Shown here: positions 43,389 to 52,593 of the stretch, one piece after another
How positions within the stretch are numbered: the stretch's first letter is position 1
Layout of the letters: every line of letters starts with the position of its first letter
Assembly: GCF_030122845.1 (NCBI RefSeq)
Contig: NZ_CP126084.1
Location: 4,278,001 to 4,342,000 of the forward strand
Direction of reading: 5' to 3'
From: Paenibacillus woosongensis
GTDB taxonomy: Bacteria; Bacillota; Bacilli; Paenibacillales; Paenibacillaceae
DNA length: 64,000 nt
The notes under the pieces: generated by a model
Told to the model about the DNA's origin: nothing
Seen by the model: only the letters and a program-made list of their open reading frames with translations
Database searches by the model: none
Position numbers and translations under genes: made by a program

Positions 43389-44495
43389 ATGTCTATTGCA
43401 ATCAGCCCGAATATCGACAGCAAAATGGCGGACATCGTAGCGAAGGTCCGGCAAGGACAGCGTCTGACGCTGGAGGATGGGGTATATTTATATGAAAGCG
43501 ATGATTTGTTGACCATCGGTCAGTTAGCTAACGAGGTCAATCTCAGGAAGAACGGCCGCAAAGTCTATTTTATCGAAAATATGAGCTTGTATTTTACGAA
43601 CGTATGCGAATCCTACTGCGCCTTTTGTAATTTCCGCAAGGATCAAGGAGAGGAAGGCTCTTATACACTATCCGGCGAAGAGATGGTCGCTTATGTAGAG
43701 CAGCACATTCACCCGGGCATCCGTGAATTCCATATCGTTGGTGGCCACAACAATCATGTGCCGTTTCAATATTATGTAGATTCTCTCAAAGCGCTGAATG
43801 AGCGCTTCCCGGAAGTAACGCTCAAAGCTTATACCGCAGCGGAAATTGAATTCTTCACGCGAATCAGCGGCCTGAGTACACGGGAAGTATTAATAGAACT
43901 GCAAAAGGCCGGGCTTCAGTCCCTGACAGGCGGAGGAGCGGAAATCCTATCCGACCAATACCGAGAAAAAATGAAAGTCGATAAAGCGAACGTTGACCAA
44001 TACCTCGATGTTCACCGTACAGCGCACCAGCTTGGCATGAAGACACATACGACAATGCTCTACGGAGCTATCGAGACCCACGAGGACCGCATCCGCCACA
44101 TGCTGCAGATTCGCGATCTTCAGGATGAGACGAACGGCTTCATGGTCTTCATCCCGCTGTCGATGCAGCCGCGGAACAAAAATGCCGGCATTACCCGCCG
44201 CAACTCGGCCTATGAGGATTTGAAGACGATCGCGATCAGCAGGCTGATGCTTGATAACATTCAGCACATCAAAGCTTATTTTATCAACATCGGCGTACAG
44301 CTGACCCAAGTCGCGCTAACCTTCGGCGCTTCGGACGTGCACGGAACGATCATTAAAGAACGGATCAGCCATGCTGCGGGGGCACTCACTCCGGAAGGAC
44401 TGACCCGCAAAGAGCTGATTTGGCTGATTCAAGGGGCCGGACGCATACCGGTAGAACGGGATACCTTCTATAACGAGATTCAGATTTACGAATAG
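43389..44495 (+). CDS. mqnE: Aminofutalosine synthase MqnE
   Basis: Radical-SAM enzyme of the futalosine menaquinone pathway: joins the enolpyruvyl ether product of MqnA to the adenosyl radical, forming aminofutalosine. 368 residues. The cluster ligands are C73, C77 and C80 in CESYCAFC; EFHIVGGHNNHVPF near 120 and TGGGAEILSD near 180 are typical of MqnE. The longest frame begins at 43293, but CGGAGG then nine bases precedes ATG 43389. MqnC is a paralogue to exclude, but the sequence order fits MqnE. Other mqn genes are outside the window. Confidence 0.92.
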   Translation: MSIAISPNIDSKMADIVAKVRQGQRLTLEDGVYLYESDDLLTIGQLANEVNLRKNGRKVYFIENMSLYFTNVCESYCAFCNFRKDQGEEGSYTLSGEEMVAYVEQHIHPGIREFHIVGGHNNHVPFQYYVDSLKALNERFPEVTLKAYTAAEIEFFTRISGLSTREVLIELQKAGLQSLTGGGAEILSDQYREKMKVDKANVDQYLDVHRTAHQLGMKTHTTMLYGAIETHEDRIRHMLQIRDLQDETNGFMVFIPLSMQPRNKNAGITRRNSAYEDLKTIAISRLMLDNIQHIKAYFINIGVQLTQVALTFGASDVHGTIIKERISHAAGALTPEGLTRKELIWLIQGAGRIPVERDTFYNEIQIYE

Positions 44496-44576
44496 AGCAT
44501 CACTGACAGCCTTCAGGCTTCACGATGCAACACAGCGAGCGCTCTGAAGAACCGGACTAGAAAGGACATCGGTGAG

Positions 44577-45638
44577 ATGAAACAATTCGTTATTCTTGGT
44601 GGGGGCTATGGTGGAACTGCCGTTATTCATGAACTGTTCAAGGGATTTATTCCCTCCGACGTTCAAGTCATTTTAGTAGACCGGATGCCGTTTCAAAGCT
44701 TGAAGACCGAATATTATGCTTTAGCCGCTGGAACGGCTTCCGATTATGAGCTGCGTGTACCGTTTCCGAGCTACTCGGGATTACAGATCAAATATGGGGA
44801 AATTAGCTCGATCGATTTAGACAGCCGTTTCATTCATTTTGAAGAGGGCGACCCGCTGGAATATGATCAGCTCGTTATCGCCCTCGGCTGTACCGATAAT
44901 TATCATGGCATTCCTGGAGCACAGGAGCACTCCTATGGCATTCAGTCCTTCTCCGCTGTGCGTGAAGCCTACCTGCAGCTTAACAACATCAAGCCCTACG
45001 GCAAAGTGAACGTGGTAGGCGGAGGACTTAGCGGAGTGGAAATTGCCGCCGAGCTGAGGGAGAGCCGCCCGGATCTCAATATCAGCATCATCGACCGCGG
45101 CGCACGGGTACTGTCAGCGTTCCCTCCCAAAGTGTCCGGCTATGTTACCAATTGGTTCGAGGAGCATGATGTAGAGACATTATCAAACATTTCCACAACC
45201 GGGCTGGAAAAGGGAGTCATCTATCATGCGGACGGCGAGATCGCTTCCGACGTAACCATTTGGACCGCAGGGATCCAGCCCCCTGCTCTCGTGCGAAACC
45301 TGGAAGTCGGCAAGGATCGTCAGGGACGGGTATTGCTGAACGAATACTATCAAATTCCCGAGCATCCCGAAGTCTACGTATGCGGCGACTGCGCCAGCCT
45401 TCCCTTTGCTCCGAGCGCTCAAGCAGCCGAAGGGCAAGGCCAGCAAATCGCCCAGATCGCCTCGGCGTTATGGCGCGGTGAGCAGCCGAAGCTCCAGAAG
45501 CTGAAGCTGAAAGGCACCCTTGGTTCGCTGGGCAAAAAGGCTGGCTTCGGATTGATGGGCAAAAGGCAAGTAACCGGAAGAGTTCCGCGTATTCTGAAGA
45601 GCGGTGTTCTCTGGTTGTCCCGGCATCATATTGGCTAG
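44577..45638 (+). CDS. YutJ-like NAD(P)/FAD oxidoreductase
   Basis: 353-residue flavoprotein of the type II NADH dehydrogenase superfamily. FVILGGGYGGTAVIHEL binds FAD, VNVVGGGLSGVEIAAEL near 143 binds NAD(P)H, and VYVCGDCASLPFAP near 264 is the second FAD motif. It resembles Bacillus YutJ, whose electron acceptor is not established. Its last four bases overlap the convergent yuzB gene. It is paralogous to the gene at 36811. Confidence 0.88.
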   Translation: MKQFVILGGGYGGTAVIHELFKGFIPSDVQVILVDRMPFQSLKTEYYALAAGTASDYELRVPFPSYSGLQIKYGEISSIDLDSRFIHFEEGDPLEYDQLVIALGCTDNYHGIPGAQEHSYGIQSFSAVREAYLQLNNIKPYGKVNVVGGGLSGVEIAAELRESRPDLNISIIDRGARVLSAFPPKVSGYVTNWFEEHDVETLSNISTTGLEKGVIYHADGEIASDVTIWTAGIQPPALVRNLEVGKDRQGRVLLNEYYQIPEHPEVYVCGDCASLPFAPSAQAAEGQGQQIAQIASALWRGEQPKLQKLKLKGTLGSLGKKAGFGLMGKRQVTGRVPRILKSGVLWLSRHHIG

Positions 45639-45886
45639 CCGTTATCCGATTTCACGTCAGCTATCCTGCGAATGATGGCATCATATAAAGCGCTGGCTGT
45701 CTCGGCCTCCACGGTCTCGCCGTTGACCAGCGCATAAGGCGTCATGTAACACATGCCGCAGCCGGTGAGGCAGCCGTATTCGTAAACCTCGCAATCCGGA
45801 TGCTGCTCCAGCCTTTTCATAATTTCATCCGTTCCGAAATGGGCATTGTTCGCGCAAAATTCTAGGATTATCTTCAATCTGGGCAT
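45635..45886 (-). CDS. yuzB: YuzB-family protein
   Basis: 83 residues, DUF1450/YuzB family, with IILEFCANN at the N-terminus and YEYGCLTGCGMCYMTPYALVNGE split over its centre: one N-terminal Cys and a C-x3-C-x2-C cluster suggest a thioredoxin-like Fe-S or metal site. The ATG at 45886 is tight against GGGGGG; the TTG nine bases later is an equally likely start. Neighbours match Bacillus yuzB-yutJ. Confidence 0.83.
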   Translation of the reverse strand: MPRLKIILEFCANNAHFGTDEIMKRLEQHPDCEVYEYGCLTGCGMCYMTPYALVNGETVEAETASALYDAIIRRIADVKSDNG

Positions 45887-45959
45887 CCCCCCATTTTATG
45901 AACCATTTAATTTTAACCTTATTTGTACTATAATATAAAGAGGAAAGGAGTTGAAAACA

Positions 45960-46205
45960 ATGAGCGAAAATGTACAAGATAAATTGTATGACGAAGTATT
46001 GGAAGTTCTGGATAAACTTCGCCCCTTCCTGCAACGTGACGGTGGCGACGTTGAACTCGTCGATGTTGAAGATGGCATCGTTAAATTGAAGCTGGTAGGC
46101 GCATGCGGCAGCTGCCCAAGCTCCACCATCACCCTGAAAGCGGGTATCGAGCGCGCGCTGTTTGAAGAAGTGGAAGGCGTACAAGAGGTCGTCCAAGTAT
46201 TCTAA
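45960..46205 (+). CDS. NifU-like Fe-S scaffold (YutI)
   Basis: 81-residue NifU C-terminal-domain protein that assembles or carries a [4Fe-4S] cluster. [19 protein letters not shown] and [13 protein letters not shown], with the CxxC ligand pair, are diagnostic. AAAGGAG precedes the ATG at 45960; the frame opens nine bases earlier at a TTG within that site. Followed by its own terminator. Confidence 0.95.
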   Translation: MSENVQDKLYDEVLEVLDKLRPFLQRDGGDVELVDVEDGIVKLKLVGACGSCPSSTITLKAGIERALFEEVEGVQEVVQVF

Positions 46206-46288
46206 ACGCAAATAACTCCTTCAGATACAAACTCGAATTCAATTATGGGATCGTCGGCTCTGCTGACATACAGCTTCCATAATTTTAA

Positions 46289-46329
46289 GAAACTCGGCTT
46301 CTCCGGATCCCCGGAAAGGCCGAGTTTTC
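46289..46329 (+). terminator. Terminator after NifU-like gene
   Basis: AAACTCGGC/GCCGAGTTT with inner TCCGG/CCGGA pairing and TTTTCTTTT following. Also lies after the convergent SDR gene. Confidence 0.85.
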
Positions 46330-46366
46330 TTTTATTTGGCGAATCTGTCCGCCAGGACCGTCATCG

Positions 46367-47140
46367 TCAGGTGGGCTTGATCCATGGCCGGATCGGATCG
46401 AGTCCGCCGGAAATATCCATAATGTTGCCCGTAATGAAATCGGAATCTTTATGACATAAGAAGGCGATAACCCTGGAAATATCCTCGCCGCTGCCCGGCC
46501 GCCCCAAGGGCGTTTCCCCGTCCTTCATTTGGCGTGCTTCTTCGATCGACATCTCTTTATTATCCCCGCGAATGTCGCCTGGACAGACCATATTCACGGT
46601 AATTCCATAAGGCGCCTCCTCTACCGCAAGCGTCTTCGTAAAGGATACGAGCCCCGTTTTGGCCGCGGCATATACTGCGCGATGCGGCCAGGCCCGTGAC
46701 TCCGCCGCATGTCCAAAGCCGAAATGAATGATTCGCCCCCAGCCCTTGTTCCGCATCCCCTGCAGTACGAAATGATCCAGCAGCATAGTTCCTACCAGAT
46801 TCCCTTCAATCATGGACAATATTTCAGCCTGGGTATAGTCCGCAAACAAACGCCGTTCCCGAATGAACGGACCTGCATTATTGACGAGAATATCGACGGT
46901 TCCCAATTTGGCCGCAACTTCATTGGCCAACGCCTCGATTTCTTCGCGCTGCGAAATATCGGCTTTTATGGCAATACAGGATACCCCCAGCCCTTCGATC
47001 TGCCTTCTCAGGTCAAATGCTTCAGCTTCGCTATGTACATAGTTCAGTGCGATATGACATCCTTGTTCCGCAAGCGTCAGCGCCGTCCTTCTTCCGAGTC
47101 CTTTGGCGCTTCCGGTGATCAGGGCGACTTTTCCCTTCAA
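46367..47140 (-). CDS. Short-chain dehydrogenase/reductase, divergent
   Basis: 257-residue SDR. The cofactor motif GSAKGLGR near residue 9 and NNAG near 87 are intact, and YAAAK near 157 supplies the catalytic Tyr and Lys. The usual catalytic Ser about 13 residues before the Tyr is missing: the strand reads IIHFGFGHAAES. The longest frame begins at 47206; AGGAGGAGAAGG places the start at TTG 47140. Substrate unknown; FabG-like annotation would be unsafe. Confidence 0.85.
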   Translation of the reverse strand: MKGKVALITGSAKGLGRRTALTLAEQGCHIALNYVHSEAEAFDLRRQIEGLGVSCIAIKADISQREEIEALANEVAAKLGTVDILVNNAGPFIRERRLFADYTQAEILSMIEGNLVGTMLLDHFVLQGMRNKGWGRIIHFGFGHAAESRAWPHRAVYAAAKTGLVSFTKTLAVEEAPYGITVNMVCPGDIRGDNKEMSIEEARQMKDGETPLGRPGSGEDISRVIAFLCHKDSDFITGNIMDISGGLDPIRPWIKPT

Positions 47141-47484
47141 TGTCCTTCTCCTCCTCATCCTACATACACATATATCAAGTATAAAAGATTTGAAGCATTC
47201 CCACAAACAACAAGGTTCAGACCATAAAGCAGAAGCTCAAGCTCCGGCTAATCAAGCTACAGCTAATCATGATGTAACGGAAAAGAGCAGCTTCCAACTA
47301 CAATCCCTTATCGTGTTAAAGCAGCTTCTTCAGACAAAGGAACGAGAGCAGGATGAAGGTGATGGGGATACGGGTTTAGTTGGATCCTCTGTATTTATTT
47401 TAGCGCATATATTCATATTCAGAGAATTAAATGGAAACCATGCATTAAAATAAGGCTGACTCGTGTCATCCTGCCTCAGCATTC
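47141..47484. other. Gene-free stretch
   Basis: A 116-codon plus-strand frame overlaps the SDR 5' end but has no ribosome site. I see no RNA element here. Confidence 0.45.
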
Positions 47485-47563
47485 ATTCTAATGACAAGCG
47501 ATCCATTTAGATGTACATTTTACGCCAGTTTTCAAATCTTAAATACCAAAAATCCATTTATCC
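47485..47563 (-). repeat. Dispersed repeat, decayed copy 3
   Basis: Read on the minus strand it aligns with the first 75 bases of copy 1: TAAATGGATTTTTGGTATTTA against TAGATGGATTTATAGTAGTT, then AAAATGTACATCTAAATGG against AAAATGTAGATTTAAATGG. The centre is diverged. Confidence 0.6.
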
Positions 47564-47602
47564 TGTTAGATTCGATGCCGGATCATATGGAACACTAAAA
47601 AA

Positions 47603-47630
47603 TCCCGCCCTCCCATAAAGGGAGGCGGGA
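47603..47630 (-). terminator. Terminator of metNPQ
   Basis: TCCCGCCCTCCC/GGGAGGCGGGA stem with T-rich minus-strand flank, after the metQ stop. Confidence 0.9.
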
Positions 47631-47655
47631 CTTGGATATTATACAAAAGGACGAT

Positions 47656-48516
47656 TTAGAATACAGGAACCAATGCTCCCTCATACGTCTCTTCAATGAA
47701 CTTTCTTACATCATCTGAAGTCAGAGCTGCCGCCAGCTTCTGGATCGCATCGGAATCCTTGTTGTCTGGACGTGCTACCAGCAGGTTGGTGTAAGGAGAT
47801 TCCTTATCCTCGATGAAGAGGGAATCGTTAACCGGGTTCAGGCCTGCTTCGATCGCATAGTTCGTGTTAATCAAAGCGAAGTCTACTTCATCCAATTGGC
47901 GAGGCAGCATAGCCGCATCAAGCTCTTTAATATCTAGATTTTTAGAGTTCTCGACGATATCTGCTTTCGTTGCCGCAATGCCAGCGCCTTCCTTCAGCTT
48001 GATCAAACCTTGTTTCTCCAACAACAGGAGCGCGCGTCCGCCGTTTGTAGCATCGTTGGGAATAGCAACCTTCGCTCCGTCGGCAATTTCATCAGCGGAT
48101 GTATACTTTTTGGAGTAAGCGCCAAACGGCTCCACGTGAATGCCTACTACAGGAACCAAATCCATGCTGTTTTTCTCGTTTTGATCATCCAGGTACGGCT
48201 GATGCTGGAAGTAGTTTGCATCCAGCTGCTTCTCGAACACTTGCACGTTCGGTTGAACATAGTCCGTAAATTCTTTGACTTCCAGTTCTACGCCTTCCTC
48301 TTTCAATTTCGGAGCGACGAACTTCAGAATGTCAGCATGCGGCACAGTAGCGCCCACAACCAGTTTAACCGATTCTGCCGGTGCGGATTGCTCCGCGTTT
48401 CCAGCGTTGTTCTGCGGAGCCTCTGCCGCACCGTTGCCATTGTTTTTGGCATTTCCGCAAGCAGCAAGTACCAGAACAAGCGCCAGCGTCAAGAAAGATA
48501 ATGTCCATTTTTTCAT
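47656..48516 (-). CDS. metQ: Methionine-binding lipoprotein MetQ
   Basis: Receptor of the D/L-methionine importer, 286 residues. The signal peptide ends VLAAC (Cys about 20). The NlpA-family body shows KLVVGATVPHADIL, then QVFEKQLDANYFQHQPYLD near 92, a hallmark of MetQ, and NATNGGRALLLLEKQGLI. The longest frame begins at 48636 within metP; TAGGAGG then ten bases precedes ATG 48516. Last gene of metN-metP-metQ behind the SAM riboswitch. Confidence 0.95.
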   Translation of the reverse strand: MKKWTLSFLTLALVLVLAACGNAKNNGNGAAEAPQNNAGNAEQSAPAESVKLVVGATVPHADILKFVAPKLKEEGVELEVKEFTDYVQPNVQVFEKQLDANYFQHQPYLDDQNEKNSMDLVPVVGIHVEPFGAYSKKYTSADEIADGAKVAIPNDATNGGRALLLLEKQGLIKLKEGAGIAATKADIVENSKNLDIKELDAAMLPRQLDEVDFALINTNYAIEAGLNPVNDSLFIEDKESPYTNLLVARPDNKDSDAIQKLAAALTSDDVRKFIEETYEGALVPVF

Positions 48517-48598
48517 TGCAGTATGCCCTCCTAATGAATATGTTTTTTTGAATAAGGATGTGCTAGATCTGTAGCAGCACGATATATATTGTAATTCC

Positions 48599-49267
48599 TT
48601 ATTTCCGCGTAAAATAAATGACAAAACGATCGCCAATCATTTGCAGCAGCTGCACGAGAATGACCATAAAGACAACCGATACGATCATAACCTCCATCTG
48701 GTAGCGGTAATAACCGTACCGGATCGCCAGGTCGCCAAGTCCGCCGCCTCCGACCATCCCGGACATCGCCGTGTAGGAGACGAGCGTTACCGCCGTAATC
48801 GTCATTCCGGCGATCAGGCCGGGAAGCGCCTCAGGCAGCAGCACCTTGCGGATGACCTGCAGCGGGGAGGCTCCCATCGCTTGGGAGGCTTCGATAACGC
48901 CTCGGTCGACTTCACGCAGCGCAGTCTCAACGAGACGTGCGAAGAACGGAGCAGCTCCGATGACCAGCGGCGGGATCGTTCCCTGTACGCCCATCGATAC
49001 CCCAACGATAGCCCGGGTCAGCGGAATAAGCGCCACGATCAGGATGACGAATGGAACCGACCGGAGAATGTTGACGATCAGCGACAGAACTCTATAGAGC
49101 AGGCCGATAAACCAATGGTTCGAGCGCGAGAAGCTGTACAGCAGAATCCCGAGCGGCAGGCCGATCAGAAAGGTAAACAAGGTCGCATAGCCCATCATGA
49201 GCAGCGTATCGCCCGTGGCGACGCGCATCTCGTCCCAGTTCACTTTGGAAAAATCCAAATTCGACAT
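48599..49267 (-). CDS. metP: Methionine ABC transporter permease
   Basis: Membrane channel of the methionine importer, 222 residues with five helices. The EAA loop is EASQAMGASPLQVIRKVLLP near 132-152, followed by GLIAGMTITAVTLVSYTAMS. It overlaps the ATPase stop codon by one base. Called MetP in B. subtilis and MetI in E. coli. Confidence 0.95.
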   Translation of the reverse strand: MSNLDFSKVNWDEMRVATGDTLLMMGYATLFTFLIGLPLGILLYSFSRSNHWFIGLLYRVLSLIVNILRSVPFVILIVALIPLTRAIVGVSMGVQGTIPPLVIGAAPFFARLVETALREVDRGVIEASQAMGASPLQVIRKVLLPEALPGLIAGMTITAVTLVSYTAMSGMVGGGGLGDLAIRYGYYRYQMEVMIVSVVFMVILVQLLQMIGDRFVIYFTRK

Positions 49268-50283
49268 TACCCGATCACCTCCACATCAAGATCGCGTTGC
49301 CGCAGCAGCTCCAGCGTCTCATCTACCTTGGCATTGTCTCCTTCGAAGGATACCGTCAGCTGACCGTATGGCGTATCCTTAATCGTTGAAATCGTGCCCT
49401 GCAGGATGGCGAAGTTGACCCCCGTCTCCCGGACGACCTGAGACAGTACGGATTCATAGGTTTTGGCGCCCAGAAACGTGATTCTGACCAATCGCGCCCA
49501 TGCTGGCAGCGGAACCGAGGAGGTCTGTCTAAAGCCTTCGTCGCCGGCTAGCTCCCGGCTGATGAATTCGCGCGTAACCGTATGCCGCGGCTTCAGGAAC
49601 ACTTCGGTCACCGGCCCCTCCTCAACGATGCCGCCCTGATGAATGACGGCAACCCGGTCGCAGATACGCTGAATGACATGCATCTCGTGCGTGATCAGCA
49701 GAATGGTCAGATGAAATTTGCGGTTAATCTCCAGCAGCAGATTCAGGATGGAATCCGTCGTCTGCGGATCCAGGGCTGACGTCGCTTCGTCGCAGAGCAG
49801 CACGTCAGGGTCGCTGGCGAGCGCCCGGGCGATGCCGACCCGCTGCTTTTGGCCTCCGGACAGCTGTGCAGGATATTTTTTCTGATGCTGAGTCAGGCCG
49901 ACGAGCTCCAGAAGCTCGTTCACTTTAGCGGCTATTTGCAATTTCGGAACGCCCATCAGCTTCAGCGGAAATGCGATATTATCATATACGGTCGCCGAGG
50001 ACAGCAGATTGAAATGCTGAAAAATCATCCCGATTTTCCGGCGCTGCTGCTGAAGCTCTCTCCGCTTCAGCTTGGTCAACTCCACGCCGCCTACCCAAAC
50101 CTCGCCCTCCGTCGGCCGCTCTAGTAAATTAATGCAGCGGATGAGCGTACTTTTGCCGGCCCCGGAATGACCGATGACCCCAAATATTTCGCCCTTTTTC
50201 ACGGTAAGGTTCAGCCCGGACAAAGCAGTGGTCGCTTTTTTTTTGTTGCCGTATGTTTTAGTGAGCTGTTTGAGTTCAATCAA
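49267..50283 (-). CDS. metN: Methionine ABC transporter ATPase MetN
   Basis: 338 residues: an ABC domain with Walker A GHSGAGKST near 38, signature [15 protein letters not shown] near 140 and Walker B VLLCDEATSALDPQ near 160, then a C-terminal NIL (C2) domain from about 265 (VRETGVNFAILQGTI) that in homologues binds methionine and causes trans-inhibition. First gene of the operon. Confidence 0.96.
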   Translation of the reverse strand: MIELKQLTKTYGNKKKATTALSGLNLTVKKGEIFGVIGHSGAGKSTLIRCINLLERPTEGEVWVGGVELTKLKRRELQQQRRKIGMIFQHFNLLSSATVYDNIAFPLKLMGVPKLQIAAKVNELLELVGLTQHQKKYPAQLSGGQKQRVGIARALASDPDVLLCDEATSALDPQTTDSILNLLLEINRKFHLTILLITHEMHVIQRICDRVAVIHQGGIVEEGPVTEVFLKPRHTVTREFISRELAGDEGFRQTSSVPLPAWARLVRITFLGAKTYESVLSQVVRETGVNFAILQGTISTIKDTPYGQLTVSFEGDNAKVDETLELLRQRDLDVEVIG

Positions 50284-50356
50284 GCTAGTGTCCCCCCGTT
50301 ACACATAAATAGACTCCTTATAAAATTAACCCTTCCGCGTACTGCCGATCATATAA

Positions 50357-50386
50357 ATAAAGAGCCCTGCAGATTCCGAGGGCTCT
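50357..50386 (-). terminator. SAM-riboswitch terminator before metN
   Basis: AGAGCCCT/AGGGCTCT stem followed on the minus strand by TTTATTTATATG, between the aptamer and metN. Confidence 0.88.
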
Positions 50387-50403
50387 CTTTACGTAAAGAC
50401 AAT

Positions 50404-50561
50404 GCCTTCTCATCTACCAAAACCGCTCGCTCTTTCACGCCTGCGATCTTGAAGGAATTAGCACCATGACATTTGCCGAAAGCTGCGGTATCCATGCCAC
50501 ACTTCTTTGCAAATCGGTTGCTGGGCTTCATCGGGCCTTTCCCTCCGCCTCTCTTGATAAG
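50404..50561 (-). ncRNA. SAM-I riboswitch (S-box)
   Basis: Minus strand landmarks in order: CTTATCAAGAG, GGCGGAGGGAAAGGCCC, GATGAAGCCCAGCAACC, GTGCTAATTCC and a closing GATGAG that pairs with the first CTTATC. When SAM is plentiful the terminator at 50357-50386 should form and shut off methionine uptake. Boundaries are approximate. Confidence 0.95.
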
Positions 50562-50656
50562 AAAATATGAAATTTTATGAAAGAACATCATTGAATTTTT
50601 CTGAAACTATTCTAGAAATAGAGTATAGATTCTTTCCTTGCGTTTGTCAAAGGAAA

Positions 50657-51397
50657 TTACTTTATATCTAGGCGCTGAATCTGTTTAACTTTTTTCCATC
50701 TTTGGTTCGTGTAAACAAATACCGTATGCAATGTCTCGCACACCATCCTATACCCATGCTCCAAATCTTCCAGATTCTTGTCGAGGTCTTCTAGCTCGAG
50801 CTTGTTGTTCAGCCCCTGATGCCGCTGCCACAAGTCATCCTGCATTTCCGCGTTCATATAGTGGATTTCGGTATTGCGGCGGCGGCGCAGCACGCTCATC
50901 GCTTCCTTGTGCCTGTCCTTAATAGCAAACAGGTCGTTCGCCAGCTCCGGATGCACCTTCAAATACCTGAATTGACGCAGCACTGTGAAATAGGAAAAAT
51001 GCGCCTTCACTTTGGACGTCTTCAGATCAAACAGCTCGTTCAGCACCGTTCCCAGCTTGTCCAATATGGAGAAAACGCGAATGAACCCATCCTTGTAGAA
51101 GTACACGTACCGGGCATAATCATTCTTCTCAGCGGGAGGCATATCCTCCAAATAATCATGCGTAACCTTCCGCCGAAAATAATTAGCTGCATATTTGCAC
51201 TGCTCCAGCTCATCAAGGGAAGAAACCAAGCCGAAAATCCATATTTCCAGCTTGCGAAAATCATGCGAGGGATCTTGATGCAGCTCCATTTCTTTTCGAA
51301 GCAGCTTGATTGTCTTGTCCATGGCTTCCATCGTATCCGCCAATATTCCTTCATTCCGTCTCGGTGGTTCGCCAAGCAGTGCGCGCAGCATATCCAT
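50657..51397 (-). CDS. Cthe_2314-type HEPN-domain protein
   Basis: 246-residue all-helical protein resembling the Cthe_2314 HEPN family. RRRRNTEIHYM near 174-184 contains R-N-x3-H, the catalytic signature of HEPN ribonucleases. No nucleotidyltransferase partner gene is beside it, unlike classical HEPN-MNT toxin pairs. Function is unknown; a housekeeping RNA role or an orphan toxin-like enzyme are both possible. Confidence 0.78.
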   Translation of the reverse strand: MDMLRALLGEPPRRNEGILADTMEAMDKTIKLLRKEMELHQDPSHDFRKLEIWIFGLVSSLDELEQCKYAANYFRRKVTHDYLEDMPPAEKNDYARYVYFYKDGFIRVFSILDKLGTVLNELFDLKTSKVKAHFSYFTVLRQFRYLKVHPELANDLFAIKDRHKEAMSVLRRRRNTEIHYMNAEMQDDLWQRHQGLNNKLELEDLDKNLEDLEHGYRMVCETLHTVFVYTNQRWKKVKQIQRLDIK

Positions 51398-51474
51398 TCC
51401 TCGCTTCCCTGGATGAGATCACAGCTTTAGTGTGACAGGCATTGAACTAACTCATAAGACCGTGCTTCAATAGC

Positions 51475-52455
51475 TTACGATTGGCCGGGTTTGATCGCTG
51501 TTTCCTGCTTCTGTCCCTGCGCCTGCTCGCTATGCAGGCGGCTCATTTGCCAGGTTCGTACGCATAAATAGGATAGCACTCCGAACAGGGCTGCCAACAC
51601 GACGATATGCGCTAGCGACGTAAACAAATAAACGTGATAATTGTTCATCGTAAAGACGATGCCTGCCCCGGTAAATATCTGAATGACTGCAAGAATCGTC
51701 GCCGTCAATCCCAAAGCACGCACCTCGCCGTTGCCCGGATGCTTCCAGTAGGCAATATGCCCCATGATCGCAATGAGGATCATCAGCAGTGCAGCGGCCA
51801 CCCGGTGGATAAAGGCAATCGCCACGCCGCCCGTCAGTTCTGGAACCAGTTGACCGTTGCAAAGCGGCCATCCCAGACACCCGCCTGCGGAATCGGTATG
51901 GCTCACGTATGCGCCAATGTATACGACGATATAAGTATAACCTGTCGCCGCCCATACGAGGTTGCGGAAGGCCTTGGACACCCGGACGGCCGGAGCCGAA
52001 GGAGCCCGTCCCTGCCTGGCTTCATCCTCGCGGATGCCAAGCGCCAGCATGATCGAGCTGGCAAAGGCGATCAGCGAAAAGCCGAAATGCAGCGCCATGA
52101 CCGCCGACGACGTCGGATAAACGACGGCCATCGCGCCCATAAAAGCCTGAACCATTACAAATATTAGGGCCAGCAGCGCGTAGGTCTGCAGGTCTTTGCG
52201 ATTCTTGCGGTACCTCCAGAAGGCCACGAACGCCGCGACGGCAAGCAGGCCGGCAGCCCCGCTGACCGCCCGGTGCGAGTACTCAATCAATGAGGCTACC
52301 GTGTGGGCCGGAACGAATTTCCCATGACAGAGCGGCCACTCGTTGCCGCAGCCAAGGCCCGATTCCGTCTTGGTGACAACGCTTCCTCCCAAAGTAGCCA
52401 AAAACATAACAAAACAGGAAATATAAGCGATCCATTTCAGTTGCTTCGTGTTCAA
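51475..52455 (-). CDS. ctaA: Haem A synthase CtaA
   Basis: Membrane monooxygenase converting haem O to haem A for cytochrome oxidase; 326 residues, eight helices in two four-helix halves. E58 and H61 in IEYSHR, the C36/C43 pair in GLGCGNEWPLC, a second pair in GGCLGWPLC, and FIHRVAAAL and SLAHIVV supply the conserved haem-binding histidines. Agrees with B. subtilis CtaA. No ctaB or oxidase gene is in the window. Confidence 0.95.
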   Translation of the reverse strand: MNTKQLKWIAYISCFVMFLATLGGSVVTKTESGLGCGNEWPLCHGKFVPAHTVASLIEYSHRAVSGAAGLLAVAAFVAFWRYRKNRKDLQTYALLALIFVMVQAFMGAMAVVYPTSSAVMALHFGFSLIAFASSIMLALGIREDEARQGRAPSAPAVRVSKAFRNLVWAATGYTYIVVYIGAYVSHTDSAGGCLGWPLCNGQLVPELTGGVAIAFIHRVAAALLMILIAIMGHIAYWKHPGNGEVRALGLTATILAVIQIFTGAGIVFTMNNYHVYLFTSLAHIVVLAALFGVLSYLCVRTWQMSRLHSEQAQGQKQETAIKPGQS

Positions 52456-52593
52456 AGGTTTCTCACCTGCAATTTAGGATAATAAGAACCGTGTTTCTTA
52501 TCAATTATTCGTTTTCCCATAAATCATTCTTCATTATAACCGATAAGGAACGGGACGACATAGTGAAACTGTGACAAAATATTCAAAAATAAA

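Noticed and set aside
47103..47453. A 116-codon plus-strand frame
   Set aside because: Overlaps the SDR 5' end antisense, with no ribosome site and no recognisable motif.
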